The position numbers and the translations under genes were made by a program. Positions 27,908 to 40,090 of a stretch of 64,000 bases of DNA are shown here, piece by piece. The notes under the pieces are model-generated. The model was not told where the DNA came from, made no database searches, and worked only from the letters and a program-made list of their open reading frames with translations. Position 1 is the stretch's first letter. Each line of letters opens with the position of its first letter. This DNA comes from Posidonia oceanica (Eukaryota; Streptophyta; Magnoliopsida; Alismatales; Posidoniaceae), in contig JAZBRS010000075.1 in the NCBI GenBank assembly GCA_037176725.1, forward strand, positions 75,084,001 to 75,148,000, written 5' to 3'.

Positions 27908-28120
27908 GTCTCCACCTTCAATTGATTCATAAATGGAAAACTAATATCTGTTAGGATACATGTGATCAGTACAACTGGAGTCAAGTATCCATTCATCTTT
28001 ATATTTGCTTTCTTTCATGGCCAGAAGAACAAAACTATTTGAATCTTCATCAACAACATTGGCTTGGGTTGCATCGAGCTTGCCTTGATTCTTGCTCTCA
28101 GTCTTTCTCTTTTCTTTATT

Positions 28121-28875
28121 CTAAAGCTTGTAACATTTCTCCATAACATGACCTTTCTTCTTGCAATAGTTACAAAACTTAGATTTTCCCTTTGATTTAG
28201 ATCTGGACCTATTCTTGTTGCAACTTGAGCCCTTCTCCGTCCATCTTCCCCTTGTGAGTAAGGCTTCACTCTTCACATCTCCTTCTCGGGTTAATTCTTG
28301 ATCCATCAATTCTTTTGAGAATAAGGATTTCTTTACATATTCAAGAGAGATGGAATATTTCCCATAGATAAGAATTTCCTGGAAATTCTTGAAAGATGGT
28401 GGCAAAGAGCATAATAATAATAAAGCTTGGTCCTCATCCTCAATCTTAACATCAGCATTCACTAAATCCATAATAATAGAGGTAAATTCATCCAAGTGTT
28501 GTTTAATAGGTGTACCTTCACCCATCCGAAGCAGAAATAACTTTTGCTTCAAGTATAGACAACTTGCAAATGACTTCGTCATATACAAGGATTCGAGTTT
28601 CCGCCAAGCACTTACTGCACTTTCCTCATGAACGATCTTGAGCGAACGATCTTGAGCAACATCTCATTAAACACAAACAACTGAATCAAGGTTAATGCCT
28701 TTTCATCAAAATTCCTCCCACTGTTCCTCTTACATGGTGCTGGGTTTCATCTCCTTCCCAAGGATGGCCTTCTTCAGCCCGTTCTAGATCAAATAGCCTC
28801 ACATCTTTACTTGCCACAGACCAAAGTTCACATCCCGGTCGAACTTCTCAATCTCGAATTTCATTGTTGACATCT
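28121..28875 (-). pseudogene. Copia gag
   Basis: The start MSTMKFEIEKF is at about 28872, then the frame is lost. The C-terminal half (28588-28121) is open, ending with a CX2CX4HX4C knuckle, CNYCKKKGHVMEKC. A 14-bp direct duplication, GAACGATCTTGAGC twice, lies at about 28631-28658 and disrupts the frame. Just left of the part shared with copy A. Confidence 0.8.
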
Positions 28876-28909
28876 TCATAAGAATAAACGAACAACCTGA
28901 AGCAACCAA

Positions 28910-28921
28910 GCTCTGATACCA
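28910..28921 (-). other. Copia primer-binding site (copy B)
   Basis: TGGTATCAGAGC on the minus strand, complementary to initiator tRNA-Met and 2 bp from the LTR. Confidence 0.88.
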
Positions 28922-28923
28922 CT

Positions 28924-29499
28924 TGTTGAAAAAAGGAATATGCACCTGAATTGAAAATATGGATTATAATACGGAATATTGTTTGAAAAAACGTGTGGAG
29001 AATATGTAGAATCACACAAACCAACAACAAAACTCGTGGAAGAAGGAAATAGGGCAAAAGAAAGAAAATGGAAAAAAGAAAACACACTAAAAAGAACACA
29101 GAGATTTATGTAGTTCAGTCGAAGCCTACGTCCGTTGCAGTAGGCTATAAATATATAATCCGTGTTTTAGGATTTTGTAACTTGATTTTTTGACTTGAAA
29201 ACCTAGAGGGTGGCAGCTATAACTCTTCTAAATACCTTCTTCATCATTGTACTCCCAAAATCTAGTGGATTTGATCTCCTCTTTGTCTGTGGACATAGAT
29301 TTCGACCGAATTATGTAAATCTCTGCATTCTTTTTGGTGTGTTTCCTTTTTTTCTCTCTTCTTCTTTTTTCCTATTTCCATCTTCCACGAGTTTTGTTAG
29401 TAGTTTGTGTGATTCTACGTATGCTTCACACATTTTTCAAATAATATTCTACGTTACAATTTATATTTTCAATATGAGTACATATTTCTCTTTTCAGCA
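28924..29499 (-). mobile_element. Copia 5' LTR (copy B)
   Basis: 576 bp, TGTTGA at the left end and TCAGCA at the right (one change from the perfect inverted end in copy A). Clearly more diverged from its copy A partner than the single-copy parts of the duplication. Confidence 0.85.
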
Positions 29500-30807
29500 C
29501 CAATAATTCAATGTACATTTAGTTTGAACCTAACACATGATATCTTTAATGTTGATGTTAATTGAACAGCAGTCAATTGTATATCTCGACAATAAAGTAG
29601 ACATTGATATTTTCTTGCTTTTGTACGACCCAAATTAGTAAACAAGAAATTCACGCAATCATCAATAAATGTAAAGATGAAATTAATCAGTTTTAGCTCA
29701 AGTGAAATGGGTCCAACAGTATCAATGTTACATTGATAAAAGTTGAATAGTAAGATAATTACGTAATGTGAATGGAGATGCTAATCAAATCCTATGACCT
29801 AATCCTAAATATAAAACACTTAGAAGACAGGCTGACAGTTGCGTACTTGGCCAAACTAGAGAGCCAATTCAAGGATTAATTGCTTTATTAAATGGGGAAG
29901 GAGGGAAGATGTTGGTTGTCTTCATGCACAACGTAAACCCTTTCTTCCACTGTCCAGTCATGTTACTAAGATCTCATCGTATCCAGTCTTGCCGTACGAA
30001 AGGTTTGGAAATTAATACATGGCAGTTGTCTCACGCATGATCAAATATGTGGATCTTACGTATTTTCAAGGACACTGCAGTAGTAGAAGACGTGGAAGAA
30101 AGAAGGATAGAAGAAGAAGAAGACCCAGAAGAACGGAAATAATAGACGTGCACATAGTTGGGCCACTGCTTGCTGGCTGCTGTCTCCAATCAGAGACCCA
30201 TGTGGATTAATGATTGAGCTGGATTAATAATTTAAGTATGCATGAATCAATGGCAGGACCCTGAAATTAATCATATTACACCATCTAAGTATCCTATAAG
30301 AAGTATATATAATTGTCTTGGTAGTATTATTTATAGTTTTGATGGAACCACAATGTCAATATATCCCAAACCAATAATTTGATCTGTTACTACATGCCAT
30401 ATGGCACAGTTGCCATTCTATCTTCCTTCTCATTGAGTCATTTGGGTAATTGGAGGGTCACAACTCACAATATAGAATCCTGGACTAGTCAATCTCGTGA
30501 TTTTATACAAATACATAATGCCCAGATCAGATGATTTGCTGATAATTACCTTAAAATTTGTCATTGCCTTACAAAGTATGTCTTTTACAGTTTTACTTTA
30601 CTTGTAAATATTTTACTGTTCATGGAATCTACATCTGACAAATCATTCAGGTTCGGTTGCGAATGCTATCTATAGTACCCATGACAGGCTAGCCAAGTAT
30701 TGTCAACATTTCACTGTATTAAAAATTCAATAGCACGAGGGGCGGTGGAAATATCGGTTAAGAATGCTGTCTATGGGAAGCTACATAAGATTCTACTGTT
30801 TATGATT
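29500..30807. other. Duplicated intergenic DNA (copy B)
   Basis: Matches 836-2167. Copy A has an extra AAGTCAATATC right of the LTR. No gene recognised. Confidence 0.6.
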
Positions 30808-31107
30808 TAGGTTCTGTTTGATAAAAAATTTAAAATAGATTTTATATATATAATCTTAATTATGTGTAAATAAGTCGAAATGGAATATTTATAAGATTAT
30901 ATATATATAATTTGTTTAACGTAAAAGATAAATTCTTCTATAATCAATCTAATATTAGATTCTTAAAAAAAATATAAAAACATAATAAATTTTGTCTCGA
31001 TTAATGTATAGAATCGATCATTTTAACAGATATTTAGTTTAATTAATGTTTATATTAAGATTCTAAGACAATTTATAAACCTAAAATTTTAACCAAAGAA
31101 TCTTAAA
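30808..31107. mobile_element. AT-rich MITE 1 (copy B)
   Basis: Counterpart of 2168-2472 with a few percent differences, mostly C/T and G/A changes. Confidence 0.55.
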
Positions 31108-31699
31108 ACTACTTTAGCGGAGAAGATAAGAGTCATTCATGATCCTAGGCAATTAACAAAGATAAGACGGAAATTATATTTAAGTTGTGGACATGTTTCA
31201 ACAATATTTTTTCCCTAGATCTCATCAAAGGGGAGCCGTGACTTGCAGGCACATCGAGAATTGAGGCCATATGCCATCTGTCATGAACCAATTGAGTGGA
31301 ACTATAGATGAAATGATGGTAATGATAATAATATAAGGGTTGATGAATTGAGGATTGGATTGAAATGCATGTGCTTGGGACACGAGAGAGATCTAATCAA
31401 CACTCGAAGGTGTTCCTGCAATTAACGGCAGTCACTTCATTAGGATTGATATATTGCAATGACGAGGATATGAATCAAGACACAGGTGCAACTTCAGATA
31501 ATGAAAGCATGCGTGCATGGGTCAGGGTCATTTATTAGTTGATCACATGAAATGATGGGATTTGATGGCATTAAATTGAAGGTTTCGAATACCTAAGGAA
31601 TCGACAGGTTCAGGTATTAATTATATCTAGGTGTCTACCATGCTATGATATTGACTTCCTTTGAAGTCATGCAAAACGAACAGAAAAAATTATAAGATT

Positions 31700-31999
31700 A
31701 AGATTCTGTTTTGGAAAAAATTTAGAATGGATTTTAAATATATAATCTTAACTCTGTATATGTAAATCAATGTAAAATAATTATAAAATTATAAATGTAA
31801 AATCTATTTAATGTAAAAGATAAATTTTTTATAATCAATCTAGTATTATATTTTTAAATAAAATATAAAAATATAATCAATTTTATCTCGATCAATGTAT
31901 AAAATCTATCATTTAAATTGATACTTGGTTTAACTAATAGTCATATTAAAATTTTAAGATAATCTACAAGTTTAAAATCTTTACCGGATAAAACCTAAG
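31700..31999. mobile_element. AT-rich MITE 2 (copy B)
   Basis: Counterpart of 3060-3362. Same ends as the copy A element. Confidence 0.55.
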
Positions 32000-32001
32000 A
32001 C

Positions 32002-32226
32002 CTGTTGTAATATCGAGAGGAAGCTGGTTTTCCTCCGATCGACAAAAGGATGGACTACTAATCATGTTTTCCACAGCTATAATCAATCACAAGACACATC
32101 ACATAGTGACCGTTCGATTAAGGCCTAATGTAATATTGAGAGAAGCTAATTTTCCTTCTATTGACAAAAGAGTGGACTACTATCACCTTTTCCACAGCTA
32201 TAATCATTCACAAGACACGTCACAAC
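32002..32226. repeat. Two-unit tandem repeat, about 123 bp (copy B)
   Basis: Counterpart of 3364-3605. The second unit is a few bases shorter here (CACAACAAGG instead of CACATAATGAACAAGG). Confidence 0.75.
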
Positions 32227-32429
32227 AAGGATCCCACTTACATGTCATACCATAACTAATTAGATGGATCCGATCGTGCATATTTTTCTATAAATTATAT
32301 ATATATATATATATATAGATAAATTATTAGATGAGGTTCGACTTTATTTTTAAATGTGAGGTTTTTTATCTCCTACTCTTTATTATTTATTTAACAATTG
32401 AGATTGAAAGTGGTTTTCAATAGATTTAT

Positions 32430-32708
32430 TTGCATGTGATGATCAAAGTATTAATGAAGTCCAATACTTTTTCTTGGACGACGTATATGGTGTTGATTTT
32501 GAAGAAGCTACCTGCACTTGGATTCACGTTTTGCTTACAACACATGATGGCTGACCACTATATGGGAGACTGTTGGACTTCTACACATGTTTTGACTATT
32601 GACCAAGTATGTATGATTATGGGTGAAACTCTTAATCATGGATTACATGTAGAGTGTTGGCATTCTTTAGGTATTGATGGTGAGACTAAATTTCTCCTTG
32701 ATTGCTAA
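32430..32708 (+). other. Open frame of 92 codons spanning the LTR target site
   Basis: In copy B this frame is uninterrupted; in copy A it is split by the solo LTR. It contains GFTFCLQHMMADHYMGDCW and ends LGIDGETKFLLDC. I do not recognise the family and there is no conserved start context. It may be chance or part of a decayed exon. Confidence 0.25.
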
Positions 32709-32809
32709 AGGAGAATGTTTGGAAGTTCATTTTGTGCTTGTGAAGAAGAGGCCAATAGGTTAGTAAGTTTGTTGAATTTTTTCTTTCTTTTTTCGTGATA
32801 AGTTTCATT

Positions 32810-33060
32810 GTTTGACGATATTTACGTATCATCCGAGTTTCTTCATATGTTTATAGCTTATTTCATTATTGAATATTTTCATTTTTTTTCGTCATATGTT
32901 TTATTGTTTGACAATATTTCTGTATCACCCGAGTTTGTCCATATGTTTATAGTTTATTTCATTGTTGAATTTTTTTATTTATTTTTTTCATCATATGTTT
33001 CATTATTTAACGATATTTCCGTATCACCCGAATTTGTCCATATGTTTATAGCTTATTTCA
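32810..33060. repeat. Three-unit tandem repeat, about 98 bp (copy B)
   Basis: Units at about 32810, 32908 and 33007, matching 10119-10375. Confidence 0.8.
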
Positions 33061-34053
33061 TTGTTACAGTTTCCTGATGCCGACTTTTTTGTTACAGTTT
33101 ACATTTTTTAACTATTTAGTTTTAGTTTTCGTATTACAATTCAGTGGTTACAATTATTCTGTTAATGTGTTGTAGCAACAGTTAAATATGCTTGATAATG
33201 ATTAATATTTGAAAAGCTAAAAGTCTTTCAGTAGAAATTGGTTACGTATTTTATCGTTATAACAATTTCAAAAGAAACCGATTTCCACTTTAGTGTTACG
33301 TTAACAATTTTTGTCCTTTATTTTAGTTATAGCTTTACGAGTGTTTGAATTTCATTATGTCTATCTGTCTCCATATTACGTCTCAGTGTTACGGAAATGC
33401 TTTTAATTTTCAGTTTTATTTTCTGTTTTGGTATTATGTTTCAGTGTTTTTTTTTTGCTAAGTTAACAATTTTTGTCTATTATTTAATATATTGATCTTA
33501 CCAATCTTTGAATTTTATTATGGATATTCGTCTCAAATTGATGGTACGATTTTAAATCCACGAAAAAAATTACAATTTCAGTGTTACATTAACAATTTAA
33601 TATTTTAGTTTTAGTTTTGCTATTACGTATAATTTATTGTATCTATTTTATGTTAATGTTCATCACTGTTTTATTGTATCAATTTTCCTATCACTATACT
33701 GTACTTATTTACCTCATGTCTTTTTAGGTACGTTTGATATAAATATTTCTTCTTATTTAATAATGGGTGCACCCCGACCAAGTACCTCCGCCACCAGAAG
33801 TCCATCATGAAGTCACAGCAGAATGCGCTGCCACAATGCTATTCTACGGGCTACTGTTCTCGATGACGAATCTAGTGGTGTGCATGCAGCAGCTGAACTG
33901 AAGGATCAAGAGGTTGAAGAGCCAGGATTGAGGTGGAGGGATGCCAATCTGGAGCCCTAGGCATGGTATATGCCGATCTCGGTGACTATTTCTTCATCTT
34001 GTGAATGTAGCCAGTGATTCACTAACAATTTTATTACTTCCTTGCAACTACAG
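33061..34053. other. AT-rich DNA upstream of the RCC2-like exon (copy B)
   Basis: Counterpart of 10376-11357. No intact frame. Confidence 0.4.
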
Positions 34054-34186
34054 TTGGCAATATTTCTTATTTATGCACTATTTTTATCTGGTAGAAGTAA
34101 TACGGTTGTGGTAACTGATGAAGGGAAAACGTTTGCATTTCGATGGAATAAGCATGGACAGTTGGGATCTGGTTCCGTAAAAAATG
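34054..34186 (+). pseudogene. RCC2-like (RCC1 repeat) exon fragment, copy B
   Basis: Same as 11358-11490, with V for I (SGRSNTVVVTDEG) and the same splice borders. Preserved in both copies, so the isolated exon existed before the duplication. Confidence 0.6.
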
Positions 34187-36697
34187 GTAGGTTCAGTCAT
34201 TGTTTTTGCAAATATTTCTGGACAAGAAAAATAACAAAAAGATTGCTAGTTTGATATGTGATTTCTGGCTTCTTAGTATACTTATAATTATTTTATTTTG
34301 GATAATGATCAAACAAAACAATATTAAAAAAAGGACCAAACCAACAATATGTTGACTAATGAAATATAGATTTTTTTTGTGCGATAAAGGATAAATTATA
34401 AACTAATGAAATATAGATTTGAAAGTCTTCAATTGTATTTTTTTTTTCCATGTGAGGACACATCAATAAAATGCTAATTTTTATGTTTTCTCTGTGTATG
34501 TTCATAATTTTCTTTTTATCATAATGCTCTTTCAAGTTTGTATTTTCCTATACCATGTTTATTTATATATTTGACTTAAGTATCCTATTCATCTTGTTTG
34601 AGAATGATTTATTGCCTTTTATTTTCAAGTTGTGTTTTATCTTGCATTATCTCTGAATCTGATTTTCCTATAGTAGAATTTCTATTTCACTTTTTCTACT
34701 CCTGTATCTGATCTGCTCATTGAGATGTTAGGGGGTCAAACACCTTATGTTTGAAAAACTAGTTACCAATATTATAACATTTTAACTGATGATTTCTTCT
34801 AGACACGGGTTTATTTGATGCATTCTACTGGTGATTTTCTCTGCATGAATCAATCCTTTGTACTTGTGGTGGAAACCCATTTATATACCACAATCAAAAC
34901 CCTTTGTTTCAACTCTAAAGGAGAGCTTACATGCCTCATGCATTGAACTTTGCTGTGATCTCACTGATCTCAGGACACTCTTCCCAGCTCTCTTAGGTTG
35001 TACTACTTGCATAGAATGGGTCAGTCATTAGCTAACAGCAAGCATCATCATATTATTGAGACTCAGGCTTGTTCCTCGTTATGGGTTGAGGTTGTTCTCC
35101 TTATAGGTTCACTTGACAGACTTGTAACCTCCATTGCAATCACCATTTAAACTTTTGCGCGGCAAACCATTTACTGATGGTATCCATGAGTTTCTAGATG
35201 TGCATGTTATTACTCCTCCATCCTCATGATGTAGTATAATTCATCTTGTTCTTGGATACGACGGTGAATGGAGGTTGAGATTATGTTGCAAAATTGAGGA
35301 TGCTGACATTTTTGTAAAATCGTTTGTTTTAGACCTCCGAAATAATAGGTAATTTGTTTTTCATGTTCAAGCCAGTTTTAGATTTCACTTGTAAATGTCA
35401 TCTGATTGTCAAAATTAGTTCAGCGGTGGACTTTTCCCAGAAGGAATAGAAACTGCAAAGATCTGGTGAGACTCCATGGATTTTGTATCTTATTGACTAC
35501 TATACATCTCAAGTTTTCTTTACTTTCATTCAACTGCATACTTATGAAATGATACAGTTTGGATTTTTCATAAATAAATTATAAATCATATCGATTCTCA
35601 AAAAAATGAAAGGCTACAGAAATCTAGGTGATTGAATTGTATTCAGTAGTTGCTTATTTGAGATCATACCTGTACTTTTAGTATTATATGTTTCACACAA
35701 TTTTCTTTTTTGCATGCTATTCCTTAGTGGATTTTTTTTTGCAGTAGTCTGTCAAGTTAGACTCTCTTGCTGCACTGTTATAATTCAGATGATTCTTTAT
35801 GCTTCTTAAATAAAATTTAATTGGCACATGTATCCATGCATGTCGTCTCTTGTCAGAATTTACTTTAAACTATTAGTAGTCAAGTTACCTAATTAAAAAT
35901 ATTAGTTAGTTACTAATTTTGGAATTACATGCTTTCTGTAATTGCAAAAATCATATGCCACATCAGCTTCTGCAAAAATTGAAGTTAATTAAAGGGATAT
36001 ATACCTTATTTCCTACATATTTCTAAAGCGAGGTGGATGTAATTGAAGGGATTGTTGAACAAGTTAACGAAGGGATGGAGGAAGAAGGCACAGAGAGCAC
36101 TGACCTGGCTCCATCGATGGAACTCGGAGCATTGCAGTTGTCCATCGAGCATAGTACTAGCAACCATGAAGTAAGATCTTTATAACTAACCATGATCAAT
36201 AAAATTGTATAATGCTTTAATCTAATCTTTTGGCTATTCGCATCAAAAGTTACTACATGTATATTCTGATATCAAACTTGTTCTTCCTTTTCTATAAGAC
36301 TCTTTCCAATTTTAGGAGTCACTGAACCACGCTTTCAACTTGTTAGGACTAATAACTTAATTTTTTTTAAAATTTTTTTTTTTTTAAAAGCACAAGGTAT
36401 AACAAAAATTTCTCGGCGTGCATTCACAAAGTATGATCAATTATTTTCAGGTATAGAAAAATCACATTATGCCCTTAATCCCTTATTGACTGCCAAATCA
36501 TCCTTTAAGCATCCAATAGTATACAGTCTCTACAAGTACTTTTCCTTTCATTCATGAGCATTTGAGAGCAATGTTTGAATGTTTGATGACTTGATCTGAA
36601 AATATTCAATATGACAAACTTAATGCTCCATTTTTCTCAATGAATAGTCAACAACAAAGCGCTGCTTATAAAGGTTTTTTTTTCCAATCTGTGCAAG
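34187..36697 (+). other. Spacer between the RCC2-like and ABCG fragments (copy B)
   Basis: Almost identical to 11491-14012. It contains the same two short unassigned protein-like stretches (about 35250-35350 and 36030-36165). Confidence 0.4.
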
Positions 36698-38170
36698 CCA
36701 TCGATGGGGTTCCTCATATTTCTGATGGATATAATCCTGCTACATGGATGCTGGAAATCAGCACACAAGCATGTGAAGAGAGGCTTGGGAAAGACTTTGC
36801 TGATGTATACAAGAATTCAAATCAATTCAGGTGAAGAATATAATTTACCTGCCTCACCCTTTGTCTGTTCCAGCAGTAGTTGTTCAAAATACCTTTTTGT
36901 TCTAAACGTTAATAAACAGAGCTGCATCTGTTCTTTCATGTCAGGGAAGTGGGTGCTTTAATTCAACAATTAAGTGTTCCTGAGGCTGGTACGGAGCCAC
37001 TACAATTCTCCTTAACGTATTCACGAGACACCCTATCTCAGTCCAAGATTTGTTATCGGAAGCAAAATCTTTTATATTAGAGAAGCCCTCATTACAACAT
37101 TGTGTGTTTATTCTTCACTGCAATCAGTGCACTGATATTTGGCTCAATATTTTGGAATATAGGCTCAAAGAGGTATACCATTTTAGTTATTTATTCTTGA
37201 TCAGATCTACCATCTAAATACTTTGTTTTTTTACTTCTTGGGGATTCCTATTTTCTTCATTTTTTTTTTCAATCAAAACTAAGATCGAACAAAAAATGGC
37301 ATGAATTTGTACCTCTTCCTTGGGAGACATGCATATTGGAAATGTTTCATATGTTTCAGTTATGTGATTCATGCATATGTTGCAAGATGCTTCTCTTCAT
37401 GATAAAGTTGTAACAGGGTTAATTCTTGTAAGGAACATACATAAGATTGTCGTATGCTTGTGTCTTAATACCATTCATGAAAATTTATGATTAATACAAT
37501 CTCTGATGCTTGTTCGAAAATTATGGTGGTCTAGAAAATATTTTGTTATTTTAGTTGAAAAACAAAGGATGTCTAATAGGAGTTTGTCGGATTATTAAGT
37601 TGAACTTGGTAGTTTAAAGAGTACCATTGATGAGGTCAAAGGATAAGAATCTTTTTCCTTGCAATCATTCATTTCTATCCTAAAATTTTGAGGTGGTGAA
37701 ACCCATTCCATGGCTTTTTAGTAGTAGAGTCAACCAATACAAGCCCAAAATGCAGATTTTAGCTCAAAACACCTGTTTTCCAATAGGTTTGCTCTCTCTT
37801 GAATTAATTTTTCTTTGCATTTTCTAATATACCATACGATCTTTGGATGAACAGGCATGAAAATACTTGCCATAAATTTTGAATAAAACAGACTTAATAT
37901 TCTTCTTAAGAGTTTCTTTATTTATTTACTTGCTATATTCTTTCACAGCTCCATCTAATCCTGTGTTGGTTTCCTAGGGATACAACAATGGACTTGTTTT
38001 TAGTCATGGGAGCACTTTATGCTACTTGTTTATTTCTAGGAGTGAATAATTCTTCATCAGTGCAACCAATAATATCCATTGAGAGGACAGTTTACTATAT
38101 ATAGAGAAAGGGCAGCGAGACTATATTCTCTTTTTCCTTATGCAATGGCACAGGTAGTCTCTCTCTCTAG

Positions 38171-38201
<31 letters not shown>

Positions 38202-38343
38202 AACACAGACATATGATCTACTTCCGATGTGAATTCTCATTTTTACAAATTTCAGGGTATTGTTGAGATCCCATGCATCTTGTTGCAGACGATTATATAT
38301 GGCTTCCTTACATACTTTATGATAAACTTTGAAAGGACAGCAG
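36698..38343 (+). pseudogene. PDR-type ABCG transporter pseudogene, four exons
   Basis: Exons 36698-36830, 36945-37172, 37978-38153 and 38256-38343 have GT-AG borders and compatible phases. They follow the order of plant pleiotropic drug resistance (ABCG) transporters: [10 protein letters not shown], then [14 protein letters not shown] (first helix of the second membrane domain), then [20 protein letters not shown], then GIVEIPCILLQTIIYGFLTY. A TAG at 37078-37080 replaces the Trp of the usual YWRNP. A TATA expansion at about 38097 shifts frame in the TVYYRER motif. N-terminal domains and the last exons are absent. The product would be a dead plasma-membrane exporter fragment. Confidence 0.85.
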
Positions 38344-38689
38344 GTAATTGTTGGTATATTTTATAGCATGCGGATTGATTAATATTTGGATCCTTTCATA
38401 GTGATATGAGTTCAATCATAGCGATGTGAGTTAAAAGATTTATTTAGATCTGCAAAAAAGGGAAACCAAGCATAAATCCAACTTACTCTACTTAGGAGGG
38501 TAAAAAAGTTGTGACAGGAATGGTGCAAGAAATTTGGATACGACATACTTGAAATCATGTGGTAGCATAGTATCCATTTTTTATAAGATGGCAAGCCATT
38601 AGAAAATTATTTATCTGTTATGCAAAATCTCACCCATGGTTAATTCTTTTTGCAAAGAAATTTTAGGAGTCTTTATAACTTAATTTTTT
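38344..38689. other. AT-rich spacer
   Basis: Nothing recognisable apart from a possible continuation of an ABCG intron. It ends in a T-rich stretch leading into the CACTA-like end. Confidence 0.4.
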
Positions 38690-39046
38690 TAAAATTTTTT
38701 TAATTTTTTTAAAAGTTTTTTTTACAATTTGCGATGACTTAGCGAGGACATTTTCCTCGCTAAGTCCTCGCAATTTTAATTTTTTTACGAGAACATAACG
38801 TGTACTTTGCCAGGATATTGCGAGGTGTTTGCAAGTACTTTATTTTCTCGCTAAATCCTCGCAAACTTTTAGCGAGGGCTTAGCTAGAAAATTTGCTCGT
38901 AAATGGTTTTTAACGACGTAGCACGTTGCAAGGATTTTTTGTCCTCGCAATGTCCTCACTAATGGCTTTAGCGAGGAAATTGTGAGGACTTAGAGACGAC
39001 TTCACGAGGAAATCTGTCCTCACGATTTCCTATTTTTCTAGTAGTG
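38690..39046. mobile_element. Right end of a CACTA (En/Spm) transposon
   Basis: Ends with TATTTTTCTAGTAGTG, the inverse of the CACTA terminal sequence CACTACTAGAAAAATA. The preceding 300 bp contain many copies of a short motif in both orientations (GCGAGGAC, TCCTCGC), as expected of subterminal repeats. I could not find the matching CACTA end to the left, so the element is probably truncated. Confidence 0.7.
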
Positions 39047-39073
39047 TGAAAGAGAGAGAGAGAGAGAGAGAAG
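39047..39073. repeat. (GA)n microsatellite next to the CACTA end
   Basis: A run of GA units directly after the terminal sequence. Confidence 0.85.
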
Positions 39074-39329
39074 CAAAAAGTGAATAAATTTGACGAGAGC
39101 TTCTTAAATCTCGTGGGAGGTGCATGCGAAAAATGTTCTCCAAATGCACCATGAGTGAAGCATGCAGTTGGGTTGGCTTGTCCGGTGAAGAAGCGGTGAT
39201 CTAAACCAACTGGACCTCCTCCCACCCATAAGCTCTGTCGCCGTCGCCGTCGCCGTCCTACAACAAAACGAAACTTTAGACTTCCACGCCCATAAGCTGC
39301 TGAAACAAGATGTTTGACATATGTAGATT

Positions 39330-39720
39330 AACGTACCTTTGTGTCTCGATCCACTGGACAAGCTCCAGAAGTTCCACGAGATCGTCCTGAGCATGAACAT
39401 GTTGTCCCTGCCACCGTTCCGAGCCCACGCCCTCTGTGTCTCGAGCTACTAGACAAGCTTGACGCCGAGGGAGTCTCTCATGTCGCTTGATCCCTCACGC
39501 CCTCTATGCAAGGGTGTCGGAGGATGTGGTGGAAGATCACCTTGAGGGAGTATTGGTGAGTCCCGTACCACCCATCCCTGAGCCCCAAGATCGGTTCGAC
39601 CATGCCGTCGTTGGCCATAGCGCTGCACAACCACAGGACCATGACATGTCAGTTGGTGTGTTGGGGATCTCCCTTTCGTCGGCGTTGTTGTTATTGTAGT
39701 AGGAAATCTTGTTGATCTGC
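39330..39720 (-). pseudogene. GT47 xyloglucan galactosyltransferase-like fragment (MUR3/exostosin family)
   Basis: Three minus-strand frames together resemble the exostosin domain. One frame (about 39620-39488) reads MANDGMVEPILGLRDGWYGT then HQYSLKVIFHHILRHPC, like the W(Y/F).THQ(Y/F).LE.IFH......HPC stretch of MUR3-like enzymes. Another (about 39425-39340) reads RNGGRDNMFMLRTISWNFW, like GGRDHF.VLGRI.WDF. The sequence normally between them (FYVPFYAGLD) is missing. Splice-like borders exist at 39717 (CTTGCAG) and 39335 (AAAG/GTACG). Frameshifts, stops and the gap make it a pseudogene. The source family acts in the Golgi on xyloglucan side chains. Assignment is from remembered motifs. Confidence 0.5.
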
Positions 39721-40090
39721 AAGAAAAAAAATGGTTCATGAGAGAGAGATCACGGGAAAGAGATGAAGAGATTCACGGGAAAGAGATGGAGGAAACAAAA
39801 TGTAAGGTTTTGTTGCTTGGTGTTGAGATGAGAGAATTTGAAGGGACATACACATGGCACATTCACTTTTTTTTGTTTTGTGTGAAATGAAATGAATGCA
39901 GAAACTACATGCGAGATTTTGAAAATTGCTCCTACTTATTACTATATCTTTATTGTTTTTCAATAGATTTTTGAACGATTAGGATTTAAACATGTTATTC
40001 AAAATAAAAGACTAATATTATGGGCCTCACTATACAAAAGTGAGACCAGACTTTATCTGATAATGACTATATATATAGAGAGAGAGAGAG
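39721..40090. other. Intergenic AT-rich DNA
   Basis: No gene seen. Confidence 0.45.

Larger units (their letters stand above)
24870..29499 (-). mobile_element. Decayed Copia element (Tork/TNT1-like), 3' LTR missing
   Basis: Runs from its 5' LTR at 29499-28924 leftward through primer site, gag, protease, integrase, reverse transcriptase and RNase H. The reading ends with [20 protein letters not shown] at about 24900. A purine-rich tract (GGCGAAGGAGAGAGGAG on the minus strand, about 24867-24883) marks the place where the 3' LTR should begin, but no LTR follows on the left. Frames are broken throughout. Its 5' end was copied to 1-835 by the segmental duplication. Confidence 0.9.
28658..36863. 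repeat. Segmental duplication, copy B
   Basis: Counterpart of 1-14178 without the 5.9-kb LTR. The visible match to copy A starts at about 28658 only because the window begins there; the true left boundary cannot be seen. After 36863 copy B continues with the rest of the ABCG gene, which copy A lacks, so copy B keeps the older arrangement on this side. Confidence 0.93.
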
